From IMG/VR virus record IMGVR_UViG_3300035670_000831, positions 1-32,884 of that record: a DNA stretch of 32,884 nt; one strand, given 5' to 3'. The notes beneath the pieces are model-generated. The model had not been told where the DNA came from. It saw only the letters and a program-made list of their open reading frames with translations, and did not search any database. Every line of letters begins with the position of its first letter. The first letter of the stretch is position 1. A program made the position numbers and the translations under genes. This DNA is from a virus. Below, piece after piece: positions 15,704 to 22,649 of the stretch.

Positions 15704-17482
15704 TTACCACTTGTAAGAATTTCGATTGATATTTGATATTTTTTGAGTCTCACGATTGAAGTCAACGACAGCGGTCCCCAGTGATCCATGCCTATTTTTA
15801 GAGACAATGATTTCAAGATCAGAAGGTGCATCTTTATCATAATAGTCTGCACGATAAAGCATCAGCACTGCATCAGCATCTTGCTCAAGAGATCCAGACT
15901 CACGAAGATCACTTAATCCAGGTCTCTTATCAAGCCGGCCTTCAACTTGTCTATTTAATTGAGTAAGGCAAATGACTGGACAATCGCAGGCCTTGGCAAG
16001 AAGTTTTAATGCTCGGCTGATCTCGCTCACTTCCTGCTCCCTCATCTGATTTCTATTCTTGCTTGTGCCTTTTAGAAGCTGGAGATAATCAATGATGATC
16101 AAGCCAACTTCTCCATCCTTATCCTTTACTTGCTCGCAAATGGTTTGCACTGATGCAATGGTCTCAATACCAGTATCAACCAGATGAATGTTGAGCGATT
16201 TGATCTCATTTGATGCCTTCTGATAGGCCAATCTTAGATCATGATCAAATTCGCTTAGTCTTTTGTCTTTGATCGCACTGGCATTGATCTCACCAACTGA
16301 GCAAACAAGCCGATGAATAAGCTGCTCTTTGCTCATCTCTAAGCTAAAAAACAAAGTCTTTTTCTTATTCTCTCTAAGCTGGGACAACTGGAGAAGATGA
16401 AGAGAGAGCGCCGTCTTTCCCATACCAGGCCGGCCGCCGATATAATAAAGACATCCCCTTCTTAGCTTGAGCATATAATCGAGATCAGTCAGATCGGTGC
16501 TAAGTGCATCCGATTTGGTCTCCAAAGAAAAAATAGCGCTCTCCACTTGATCAGAAAAACTTTCCAGCTTAACGGGAATGCAGGCCTTTAATTCCTGAAT
16601 TTTAGCTTGATATCTTTGATCAATCCACTCTTTGCTGACTCCCTGCCTAAGAAGTGTTGATTTTAGATCATCATAGAATGAAGTCTTGGCGGTCACATAC
16701 CAATGCAGATGCTCCATGATGCACTGCTCAACATGCCAGGGAGTGACAAGAGTTTGATATTCTGACTCAATTGTTGTCAGAATAGTACCGATATAATCAG
16801 GATCAGACATCTCTGGCAATTCGTTCTTAAAGTCTTGAAATTGGCGTCTATACTGATCATGCACATTGCAAAGATCGATCATCTTGCCAGCATCATTCAG
16901 TGTCTTAGATGCTCTATAAATCGCAATGAATGTGTCATTAAAAAAGATATCTTCATTCTTGATCAACCTAAAAACCGCCGCTTTACATGGATGATCTTTG
17001 ACTTTTGAGAAGCTGACTCGGTCAAGATTATAGAGCAATCCATTATCACCAGATACAAATTCCGGCAGACTTTCATCAATGCTTGTTTCTGAAGAAATCA
17101 TCCACATCGTTTTAATCAGCTTAGCAGCTCGGATGAATGGAATGTATAAATCTTCTTTTGTGAAGAAACCATAGGAGTTGCAGATCTTTCTAAGTGTGTA
17201 TTTAAATTGATCTTCGGCCTTGGTGATCACTGCAACATACTTTTCTCTTTCTGCCTGCTGGTGCTTATCTTCTTGATGATTTGGCCTAATGCTGGCACCT
17301 GGAAATCTTTCCATAAATTCATTGTATGAGGTGGGATTATTCTTCTCAATCTCATCATTTTTTTTGCACCAAACAGCATATTCATTGTTGAACCTAGCTG
17401 GATCAGCCATCCTTAACTGGCTGGCGTAAGACTCCCATTCTTTCCATGCTCCCCAATGAGCAATCTCATAATCGGTCAACAT
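15704..17482 (-). CDS. dnaB: DnaB-type replicative helicase
   Basis: 592 residues. The C-terminal ~270 residues are a RecA-fold DnaB helicase: Walker A GGRPGMGKT (349-357), LFFSLEMS with the catalytic Glu (382), Walker B LIIIDYLQLL (461-470), then CLTQLNRQVEGR, DLRESGSLEQDADAVL and VSKNRHG, all diagnostic. It unwinds the fork as a hexamer. The N-terminal ~320 residues are longer than the usual DnaB N-domain plus linker and I recognise nothing in the first ~170; an extra domain is likely. Second gene of the leftward operon, 11 nt after the HTH gene. It would be recruited by the divergently encoded initiator. Confidence 0.92.
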   Translation of the reverse strand: MLTDYEIAHWGAWKEWESYASQLRMADPARFNNEYAVWCKKNDEIEKNNPTSYNEFMERFPGASIRPNHQEDKHQQAEREKYVAVITKAEDQFKYTLRKICNSYGFFTKEDLYIPFIRAAKLIKTMWMISSETSIDESLPEFVSGDNGLLYNLDRVSFSKVKDHPCKAAVFRLIKNEDIFFNDTFIAIYRASKTLNDAGKMIDLCNVHDQYRRQFQDFKNELPEMSDPDYIGTILTTIESEYQTLVTPWHVEQCIMEHLHWYVTAKTSFYDDLKSTLLRQGVSKEWIDQRYQAKIQELKACIPVKLESFSDQVESAIFSLETKSDALSTDLTDLDYMLKLRRGCLYYIGGRPGMGKTALSLHLLQLSQLRENKKKTLFFSLEMSKEQLIHRLVCSVGEINASAIKDKRLSEFDHDLRLAYQKASNEIKSLNIHLVDTGIETIASVQTICEQVKDKDGEVGLIIIDYLQLLKGTSKNRNQMREQEVSEISRALKLLAKACDCPVICLTQLNRQVEGRLDKRPGLSDLRESGSLEQDADAVLMLYRADYYDKDAPSDLEIIVSKNRHGSLGTAVVDFNRETQKISNINRNSYKW

Positions 17483-17493
17483 ATGTTTTATTC

Positions 17494-17730
17494 CTATCTC
17501 TTAGGCAAGAATTGCAATGCAGTTGGTACTGGATACATAAAAAATTGATGGCTAATTCCATTTGTTGCACGCTCAAGTTTCTCAGCAGTGGCCAGCTTAC
17601 AACTCTTTTCATCATCCAAATATTTGTAAACCTGCTGGACAGTGAGATCCATTCTTTGAGCGATTTCTTTGACGGTAAGGCCGGAATACATTCTGATCTT
17701 ATTGATCTTGATTTGTGATTTTGTTGTCAT
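17494..17730 (-). CDS. Small HTH regulator (Cro/repressor-like)
   Basis: 78 residues, with a helix-turn-helix around residues 18-45 (LTVKEIAQRMDLTVQQVYKY). It is the first gene of the leftward early operon, with a strong AAGGAG site just upstream of its ATG. It faces the initiator gene across a 125-bp region holding two palindromes, the classic place for a phage switch regulator acting on its own promoter and the opposite one. The C-terminal 30 residues (ISHQFFMYPVP) are not a recognised oligomerisation domain. It could be a Cro-like, autoregulatory or replication-associated protein; the target sites are inferred. Confidence 0.7.
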   Translation of the reverse strand: MTTKSQIKINKIRMYSGLTVKEIAQRMDLTVQQVYKYLDDEKSCKLATAEKLERATNGISHQFFMYPVPTALQFLPKR

Positions 17731-17763
17731 GTGTTATCTCCTTGATTGACAATCTAAATCAAT

Positions 17764-17779
17764 TAAACACTTTCATTTA
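17764..17779. promoter_or_regulatory. Palindromic operator candidate O3
   Basis: TAAAC-N6-ATTTA (arms match except the innermost pair). Overlaps the -10 and spacer of the probable leftward promoter for the HTH gene. Confidence 0.45.
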
Positions 17780-17807
17780 AAAAAATCAACAAAAAGATTT
17801 ACTTATT

Positions 17808-17823
17808 TAAAATGTTTTGTTTA
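17808..17823. promoter_or_regulatory. Palindromic operator candidate O4
   Basis: TAAAA-N6-GTTTA (one mismatch between arms). Lies in the spacer of the rightward promoter and touches its -10 at 17822-17827. Confidence 0.45.
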
Positions 17824-17855
17824 TAGTGTGATGACTCAAGACAAAAGGAGAGAAA

Positions 17856-19283
17856 TTGAGCAAACTTTTTTCAAAACAGATCACTAGCTGGGGAGTGGCC
17901 TGCAATATCAGCAGATGCAAAACCATGGCAACAATCCCAAATGGTCAAAGAATTGTCATGTTACTTTTAGAGCTTTATGATGTCATGCCTATGTGTAGTC
18001 AGCTGGCAATCACTCAAAGGTATATGGAAATTGCAAACATCTTGGGAATTGCTGAAAGACCGGCAATGAGGGGATTGACTGCACTTTGTGATCATGGCTT
18101 TCTAGTAAAAGAAGCAAACGCACATGAAAAAGAAAAGAAGGCAAATACTTGGTGTTTTACCTCTAAAATGATTGTCAGATACTGGCGATCTTGGGGAGAC
18201 TTTAAAGATATCAATCTCAGTGCATTGCCTCCAGAAGACAAAGATTTAAAGATCAGGCTAGAAGCTCAAGCAATCTTAAATAGCATCCTAAATTCAAATA
18301 ATTTAAGCCTCCCCCCCCTGGTGTCACCAATAGCACCACCTAGTGCCACCAATGGCACTACCCTGGTGTCACCAATAGCACCACCTAGTGCCACCAATGG
18401 CAGAAAACTTGCCACCAGTGGCAGAAATCTTGCCACCAGTGACACCACATTATTAAGAGAGGAAGATACTTCTATTAAGAACAGGATTAAGGAGCATCCA
18501 CCAACCGACAAGCCTTCTTCATCTGGATTTGCTGATTTGGATTTACCTAGATGGAATGACATGAAGCATCTTTTCAAAGAAGAAATGATCAAGGTGGATG
18601 ATATGACTCAAATCAAAATTGTTTCATCTTGGCCAGATCCTCCAGCTGGATATAAAATCAATCAAGAGGCTGGCTATTGCAATCACAATTTCAAGGCCAA
18701 AGATTTTGATAGAGAAGTCTCCAGGCAATGCAAAATCATAAAGGCCTTAAATGGTCAAAAAACTCTCTTGCTTAAAAGACAAATGGACATGACTTTGCAA
18801 AACTTTGGCGGATTGCTCTCAGATGATGAAAAGAACGCCATAGAAACATCAATCACCATCCCAACAGGTCAAAGGCTATTCATCTATGGAGAACGCGCCA
18901 AAGGTGAGCATTTAGCAGCAGGCATTTTTAAGCATGCACTCTTTCAGATGGAGAACGGAAATGATCGCCAATTTGGATGCTCATCCATCTTCTATGGCGG
19001 ATTTGAATTTCTGATTGAAACAAGAAAAAACATGTATGAAAAGTATGGAAGAGAAAATCCTGGTGGCTTTCCAACTGCTCAGCTGTTGACTGACAATGTT
19101 GAATACATGATCATTTACAACCACTCAAATGCAACAAATAAAATGCTGATGCATGTACACAATGACATTGACCAGATCATCCTCAATAGACCAACAATGA
19201 ATTTCATCATCTGCTCAACTTCTCATATCAGCCAGTGCTCTAAGGCAATTCAAGACAACTTCATAAATATTCAAATCAAGTAA
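17856..19283 (+). CDS. Replication initiator: winged-helix domain plus degenerate ATPase domain
   Basis: 475 residues, starting at a TTG that is the only start with a ribosome site (AAGGAG 5 nt upstream). Residues ~28-105 read as a winged helix (ITQRYMEIANILGIAERPAM, then GFLVKE). Residues ~153-200 are a Pro/Ala/Ser/Thr linker encoded by the iteron array. Residues ~335-475 resemble a helicase-loader ATPase (DnaC/IstB type) by outline: LFIYGERAKGEHLAAGIF in the P-loop place (345-352), EYMIIYNHSN in the Walker B place and FIICSTSHI as sensor-like strand. The P-loop lacks GK[ST] and Walker B lacks its acidic pair, so ATP hydrolysis is doubtful. By analogy with lambda O it should bind the iterons and recruit DnaB. 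The ATPase comparison is by eye. Confidence 0.72.
   Translation: MSKLFSKQITSWGVACNISRCKTMATIPNGQRIVMLLLELYDVMPMCSQLAITQRYMEIANILGIAERPAMRGLTALCDHGFLVKEANAHEKEKKANTWCFTSKMIVRYWRSWGDFKDINLSALPPEDKDLKIRLEAQAILNSILNSNNLSLPPLVSPIAPPSATNGTTLVSPIAPPSATNGRKLATSGRNLATSDTTLLREEDTSIKNRIKEHPPTDKPSSSGFADLDLPRWNDMKHLFKEEMIKVDDMTQIKIVSSWPDPPAGYKINQEAGYCNHNFKAKDFDREVSRQCKIIKALNGQKTLLLKRQMDMTLQNFGGLLSDDEKNAIETSITIPTGQRLFIYGERAKGEHLAAGIFKHALFQMENGNDRQFGCSSIFYGGFEFLIETRKNMYEKYGRENPGGFPTAQLLTDNVEYMIIYNHSNATNKMLMHVHNDIDQIILNRPTMNFIICSTSHISQCSKAIQDNFINIQIK
18322..18444. repeat. Replication origin candidate: six iterons inside initiator gene
   Basis: Six copies of TGYCACCARTRRCA, an imperfect palindrome, at 18322-18335, 18344-18357, 18367-18380, 18389-18402, 18410-18423 and 18431-18444. 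Start-to-start spacing is 22, 23, 22, 21 and 21 bp, about two helical turns, so all would face one side of the helix. Copies 1-2 and 3-4 lie in a 42-bp exact direct repeat (18316-18357 and 18361-18402, period 45). AT-rich DNA flanks the array at about 18270-18310 and 18447-18480. This is the arrangement of the lambda origin within gene O. Confidence 0.8.
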
Positions 19284-19364
19284 AAATTAACATTCTAGAA
19301 GAATATTTGATTGATATGTGTTTTAGTGATTGAAAATGCTCAAACACAAAACAAGGATTTTAAA

Positions 19365-19673
19365 ATGAAAGATATCACTTTCAACCAGACAATCAATGAA
19401 GATCTATATGAAATAAAGGCAACTAAAATCGTTGATGAAGCTAAATATCTTTCAACTCTTAGATCTAAGACGCTAAGAGAAAAAGGATGGAAACTTGGAA
19501 AACTTGCCAGTAAAGTTGGAATTTCTTCGCAATATTTATCTGACATACTAAGCGGGAGAAAGCAGCCTTCATACCCTCTTTGTATGAAGCTGGAAGAACA
19601 AACTGAAATCACCTTTCTTTGGTTTATCTTGCCACCTAGCAAAGCAAGATATTTCTGCCTAGATAAATTCTAA
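19365..19673 (+). CDS. XRE-family HTH regulator
   Basis: 102 residues from the ATG at 19365, supported by AAGGA at 19353-19357; a TTG at 19311 is rejected. The helix-turn-helix is clear at about residues 44-75 (KLGKLASKVGISSQYLSDIL, then SGRKQPSYPLCMKLEE), with the XRE-style end TEITFLWFILPPSKAR. It lies on the other side of the initiator gene from the first HTH gene, so the replication gene is flanked by two small DNA-binding proteins. Possibly the maintenance repressor or a second early regulator; which operators it reads is unknown. Confidence 0.75.
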   Translation: MKDITFNQTINEDLYEIKATKIVDEAKYLSTLRSKTLREKGWKLGKLASKVGISSQYLSDILSGRKQPSYPLCMKLEEQTEITFLWFILPPSKARYFCLDKF

Positions 19674-19707
19674 GCATCAAATTTATTGAAATCAATTAAG
19701 GCAACAC

Positions 19708-20451
19708 ATGAAAATCAATCCAACCTACTCATCAGGCGATATCAATTTTATCCATGATGAAGCTCAAATCTTTGTTGAAAGCATCATCAACAATCTTGAT
19801 GATAATATCACTCCAGTCTTGGGAGATGATGGCAAATATCATTATGTTTATCTCACTGTCAATAAGGCCAATGGATTTTTCTATATTGGGAAGATAACAG
19901 CCGGCGGAGTCAATCCAAAGACACAGAGAAAAAATAAAGGTCATACAGTTGAGGCACGATTAAATTTTTATTTAAAAACCTATTACGGAAGCGGATTAAA
20001 AATTCAGAAGGCAATTGAATCAGAAGGCAAATCTAATTTCTTAAAATTTGTTATCAAATTCTGTAAATCTTCCGAAGAAGGTTTTGATCTTGAAAATCGT
20101 TTAGCAGATGAAGAAACACTAAAACAATTCTTTCATCTCCAATGTATGTATAATATACGCACTGGAGGAAGAGGCGGAGTTGATATTGAAGAGAAAGAAA
20201 AAAGGGAAAAGCAAACACGACTTAAAAAGAAAGATGAGATAATTTTAGTTAACAATGAAGATGTCTTATCTTTTTTGAAAAATGGATATTTACCAGCCAA
20301 TGCATATATCCATCTTTACAATGAGAACAGCATTTTTAAGGTGTATAGACTTAAATTTTCAGATGGCGATTGGAGACTAAATTGGCTTATCAGCATGTTA
20401 GAAGAGGGATGGCAAATCATAAGCAATCAGAAATATCAGAGTTTGAAATAA
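19708..20451 (+). CDS. GIY-YIG family homing-endonuclease-like protein
   Basis: 247 residues. The N-terminal nuclease domain (residues ~43-155) shows HYVYLTVN (45-52) and FYIGK (58-62) in the GIY and YIG positions, YYGSGLKIQKAIESEGKSNF (92-111), and a likely catalytic Glu at about 129 in DLENRLADEE. The Asn-containing MYNIRTGGRGG closes the domain, as in phage Seg-type endonucleases. The C-terminal ~90 residues are Lys/Glu-rich then aromatic and may bind DNA. Free-standing, not inside an intron that I can see. Such enzymes cut a site in phage relatives lacking them. It sits just before the stem-loop gap. Confidence 0.82.
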   Translation: MKINPTYSSGDINFIHDEAQIFVESIINNLDDNITPVLGDDGKYHYVYLTVNKANGFFYIGKITAGGVNPKTQRKNKGHTVEARLNFYLKTYYGSGLKIQKAIESEGKSNFLKFVIKFCKSSEEGFDLENRLADEETLKQFFHLQCMYNIRTGGRGGVDIEEKEKREKQTRLKKKDEIILVNNEDVLSFLKNGYLPANAYIHLYNENSIFKVYRLKFSDGDWRLNWLISMLEEGWQIISNQKYQSLK

Positions 20452-20478
20452 ATTTTAAATGCAATTTGTTTAATCATC

Positions 20479-20546
20479 GCCAGCTCATCCTAAGCGAACC
20501 TTTTTTAGTGAAAAACCTCTTAGTGCGTAGTACCTTTAGAGCTGGC
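20479..20546. ncRNA. Stem-loop element A (possible structured RNA)
   Basis: GCCAGCTC (20479-20486) pairs perfectly with GAGCTGGC (20539-20546). Inside, CTAAG (20490-20494) pairs with CTTAG (20519-20523), and a TTTTT/AAAAA hairpin lies within. Strand is unknown because the stem is symmetric. Element B repeats the outer stem with a compensating base change. Confidence 0.45.
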
Positions 20547-20557
20547 AACTTTAAATC

Positions 20558-20615
20558 GCCGGCTCATTTGGTTAAATGGAAATCACAAAATACGCTAAAC
20601 TAAAACCGAGCCGGC
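20558..20615. ncRNA. Stem-loop element B (possible structured RNA)
   Basis: GCCGGCTC (20558-20565) pairs perfectly with GAGCCGGC (20608-20615). An inner stem TTTGGTT (20567-20573) pairs with AACTAAA (20598-20604), with one G-U pair if the RNA is read rightward. Compared with element A, the fourth pair is G-C instead of A-T on both sides of the stem, a covariation. Confidence 0.45.
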
Positions 20616-20683
20616 ATCTATCTTAAATGAAAGAAATTATTGCTCTCATGTGTTTTATCGTTACCTCATACAAGGAGATAACG

Positions 20684-21775
20684 ATGAGCGTAGATTTTGA
20701 TTATAAAAAGGCTGCTACTTTTTTTAAAACAGCAGAAAATCAAGGAAGTAAAGAAGCTAGAAATTTTTTTTGCGAAGTATCAAATTTTCTTAAAAATAAT
20801 ATTCCTGAAGATAGATGGCGATCTCATTCATTGCACCAGAAGCAACCAGGCGCAAGAATTAGTATAAATGACTGGCTTGATAACGAATTGGAAGTTTTAT
20901 TCTATAATGAAGCGGAAGAATTGATTGCCAGTTACACAATGCCATCCCCACGCCACTGTAAAATAATGGAAGATGGTAGATCTTTATTTAGGTTTAAATT
21001 CTATGCTAAGAATTGCGATAATCGTTGGCTTTGGGAAGATAGAAGCTATAATAATGCTTTATATATTGATCGCTTGAATTATTATAAGCCTACTGAATGG
21101 GATCGAAACAATAATTATTTCATCTCTTTGAGTAAGGCAAATGAAGATCCCAGTGAAGATAAAGCTCAACCTCGAAGAGAATTCGGAGTAGATATAGAAT
21201 CATATCCAAATAACTTGCCTTATGTTGCAGGTAATTTTTATTTAAACTTTGATGAATTCAAACAGATGGTAAAAGACATTTGTGATGGGATTGTAAAAAG
21301 GCCTTCAAATTTTTTGATTGATATTTGGCCTTCAAGTGTAATTCAAAAACTTGCATCAAAACTTGAAAGCGTTTCTCAATGCCATCTTTTGGATGAACAA
21401 AATTATCATTTGATCGCTAAATATCTATTTTATTCAGCTATTATTCAAAATGAAGGCTATTGTGATGATGTTATAGATAAAATCTGGCCTAGTGAAAAAT
21501 GTTTTGACTCTCTTTTTAAAACAAATTTCAAAGATCCATTTCCCAATCTTTATAAAGAAGAAGGATATGAAGTCTCTCGGTTTTGGAGTTTGCAAACTTT
21601 GATCATGAGAAAAGATGCGTTAAAAAAGATCATATTCAAAGACATGAAAGAATATCTTAAATTTAAATCTGATCTTTATACACAAGATGAAAATGAGCTC
21701 AGAATGCTTTTTAATAAGCAGTTTTTAGGTAGCTTTATTGATTTAAATTTTAAAGGTATCAATACCATTGGCTGA
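20684..21775 (+). CDS. Unrecognised 363-aa cytoplasmic protein
   Basis: Start at 20684 because AAGGAG (20672-20677) lies 6 nt upstream; an upstream ATG at 20627 has no ribosome site. The sequence is charged and aromatic-rich with no membrane segment, signal peptide or nucleotide-binding motif. Features include DYKKAATFFKTAEN at the N-terminus, a Trp-rich central part (NRWLWEDRSYNNALYIDRL), EFGVDIESYPNNLPYVAG, and a helical C-terminal half with many Lys/Asp/Phe. It stands alone with its own leader next to the stem-loop region. Its stop lies 33 nt inside the end of the convergent dCMP deaminase gene. It could be a moron or host-interaction gene; I do not know its function. Confidence 0.7.
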   Translation: MSVDFDYKKAATFFKTAENQGSKEARNFFCEVSNFLKNNIPEDRWRSHSLHQKQPGARISINDWLDNELEVLFYNEAEELIASYTMPSPRHCKIMEDGRSLFRFKFYAKNCDNRWLWEDRSYNNALYIDRLNYYKPTEWDRNNNYFISLSKANEDPSEDKAQPRREFGVDIESYPNNLPYVAGNFYLNFDEFKQMVKDICDGIVKRPSNFLIDIWPSSVIQKLASKLESVSQCHLLDEQNYHLIAKYLFYSAIIQNEGYCDDVIDKIWPSEKCFDSLFKTNFKDPFPNLYKEEGYEVSRFWSLQTLIMRKDALKKIIFKDMKEYLKFKSDLYTQDENELRMLFNKQFLGSFIDLNFKGINTIG

Positions 21776-22183
21776 TAAATATTCCTCGCCGGTTGAGATC
21801 CATCTATCACTTTTATTTTCATAGACCACTGACTTGATACCAGCATGATGAATAAGTTTTGCACACATCAAACAAGGTGGAGCAGTCACATAAATCGAGC
21901 ATCCCTCAGTAGCGATCCCACATCTGGAAGCGTTGGCAATTGCATTAAATTCAGCATGATGACAACCAATTTGCGTATCTGAGCCACTTGGTATTTTATT
22001 TGCATCTCTAAGGCAACAATCACCGCCACAAAGGCCGGCCTGCTTTCTAGCAATTCCATTGAACGATGACACTACTGGCACATCTCCCCGAACGATAATC
22101 GCACCTACTTTGGCTCTACTACATGGAGAGAGACTAGACATGATCCCCGCCATATCTAAAAATGCTTTATCTTTAGCAGTCAT
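21743..22183 (-). CDS. Deoxycytidylate (dCMP) deaminase
   Basis: 146 residues from the ATG at 22183; an ATG three codons upstream (22192) is too close to AAAGGA and would add three residues. It converts dCMP to dUMP, the substrate for ThyX encoded upstream in the same operon. Catalytic zinc motif: CHHAEFNAI with His76, Ala, Glu78, then APPCLMCAKLI with Cys104 and Cys107. A Cys-rich insert (LCGGDCCLRDAN, about residues 51-62) is typical of T4/ComEB-like dCMP deaminases, where it can hold a second structural zinc. Last gene of its operon; the start overlaps the transglycosylase gene end. Confidence 0.88.
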   Translation of the reverse strand: MTAKDKAFLDMAGIMSSLSPCSRAKVGAIIVRGDVPVVSSFNGIARKQAGLCGGDCCLRDANKIPSGSDTQIGCHHAEFNAIANASRCGIATEGCSIYVTAPPCLMCAKLIHHAGIKSVVYENKSDRWISTGEEYLSANGIDTFKI

Positions 22184-22649
22184 GACAATCATTATCCTTT
22201 GATGCAAGACAAGCCAAATCAGACGCAAGTTTGATAATTGCCTTTGACCTCTTCCCGCACTGGCCTTTATTGCCTACTGTATATCTTCCTAAAGCAAGAC
22301 AAGTATCCCCTTCACTTTTAGCAAGCCAAATCTGATAGGCCTTGATACCATACTCAATTTCACTGCATCCAGCACAATCAACAAACTGACGCTTGACCTG
22401 CATCACACCTTTTGCGCCGGCTGAGGAAGTCAAGCCAGTCTCAAAACGGCTTTCATGATAGGCTAGAGCAATCATCAAATATGGATCAATCTCAAACTTA
22501 TCGGCGGCCTTGGCTACCATTTCACACTGTTTCATCCTAGCGGGGATTGATGCAGATATCATCTTCTCCCATCTGGCGCTCTGAAGAGACTGGCTAGGAT
22601 TAAAGATCAATCCCATGACATGCCAGCAGATTTCAAAATAGCTACTCAT
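22173..22649 (-). CDS. Lytic transglycosylase (SLT/lysozyme-like)
   Basis: 158 residues from the ATG at 22649 (GAGG 6 nt upstream, 8-nt overlap with the zinc-ribbon stop as ATGAGTAG). It cleaves the glycan backbone of peptidoglycan. The SLT signature is LMIALAYHESRFETGLTSSA with catalytic Glu66, followed by AKGVMQVKRQF and a later GRYTVGNKGQCGKRSK. Cys is frequent (pairs near 92/95 and at the C-terminal end). No clear signal peptide; the N-terminus is only mildly hydrophobic. Its place between nucleotide genes, away from the M15 lysin, is odd. It may be virion-associated or a second endolysin. Confidence 0.78.
   Translation of the reverse strand: MSSYFEICWHVMGLIFNPSQSLQSARWEKMISASIPARMKQCEMVAKAADKFEIDPYLMIALAYHESRFETGLTSSAGAKGVMQVKRQFVDCAGCSEIEYGIKAYQIWLAKSEGDTCLALGRYTVGNKGQCGKRSKAIIKLASDLACLASKDNDCHDC

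Larger units (their letters stand above)
17731..17855. promoter_or_regulatory. Divergent early control region
   Basis: Non-coding gap between the leftward HTH gene and the rightward initiator. Rightward: TTTACT (17798-17803), 18-base spacer, TATAGT (17822-17827), then AAGGAG at 17845-17850 five bases before the initiator's TTG. Leftward: TTGATT (17789-17784), 17-base spacer, a poor -10 TTAATT (17766-17761), then AAGGAG before the HTH start. Each promoter is overlapped by one palindrome. Confidence 0.6.
20452..20683. other. 232-bp gene-free region with two stem-loops and a leader
   Basis: The gap between the endonuclease stop and the 363-residue protein start. It contains the two stem-loops described separately (20479-20546 and 20558-20615), then TGTGTTTTA at 20649-20657 and the strong AAGGAG site at 20672-20677. 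No tRNA could be folded. Confidence 0.7.

Noticed and set aside
18316-18444. CRISPR array
   Set aside because: Repeats are 14-18 bp with 7-9 bp between them and lie inside an intact coding frame; they fit iterons, not CRISPR.
18266-18592. Minus-strand ORF across the iterons
   Set aside because: It mirrors the repeats inside the well-supported initiator gene and has no ribosome site.
19292-19304. Terminator after the initiator gene (ATTCT/AGAAT)
   Set aside because: Only a 5-bp AT-rich stem with a 3-base loop and no T tract.
20456-20472. Fifth operator (TAAAT-GTTTA)
   Set aside because: Spacer is 7 rather than 6 bases and no promoter is nearby.
20558-20615. tRNA gene
   Set aside because: The 8-bp outer stem resembles an acceptor stem, but no T-arm (GTTC-type loop), anticodon stem or D-arm of correct size can be drawn.
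20627-20683. Upstream ATG for the 363-residue gene
   Set aside because: No ribosome site upstream, whereas AAGGAG is ideally placed before 20684.
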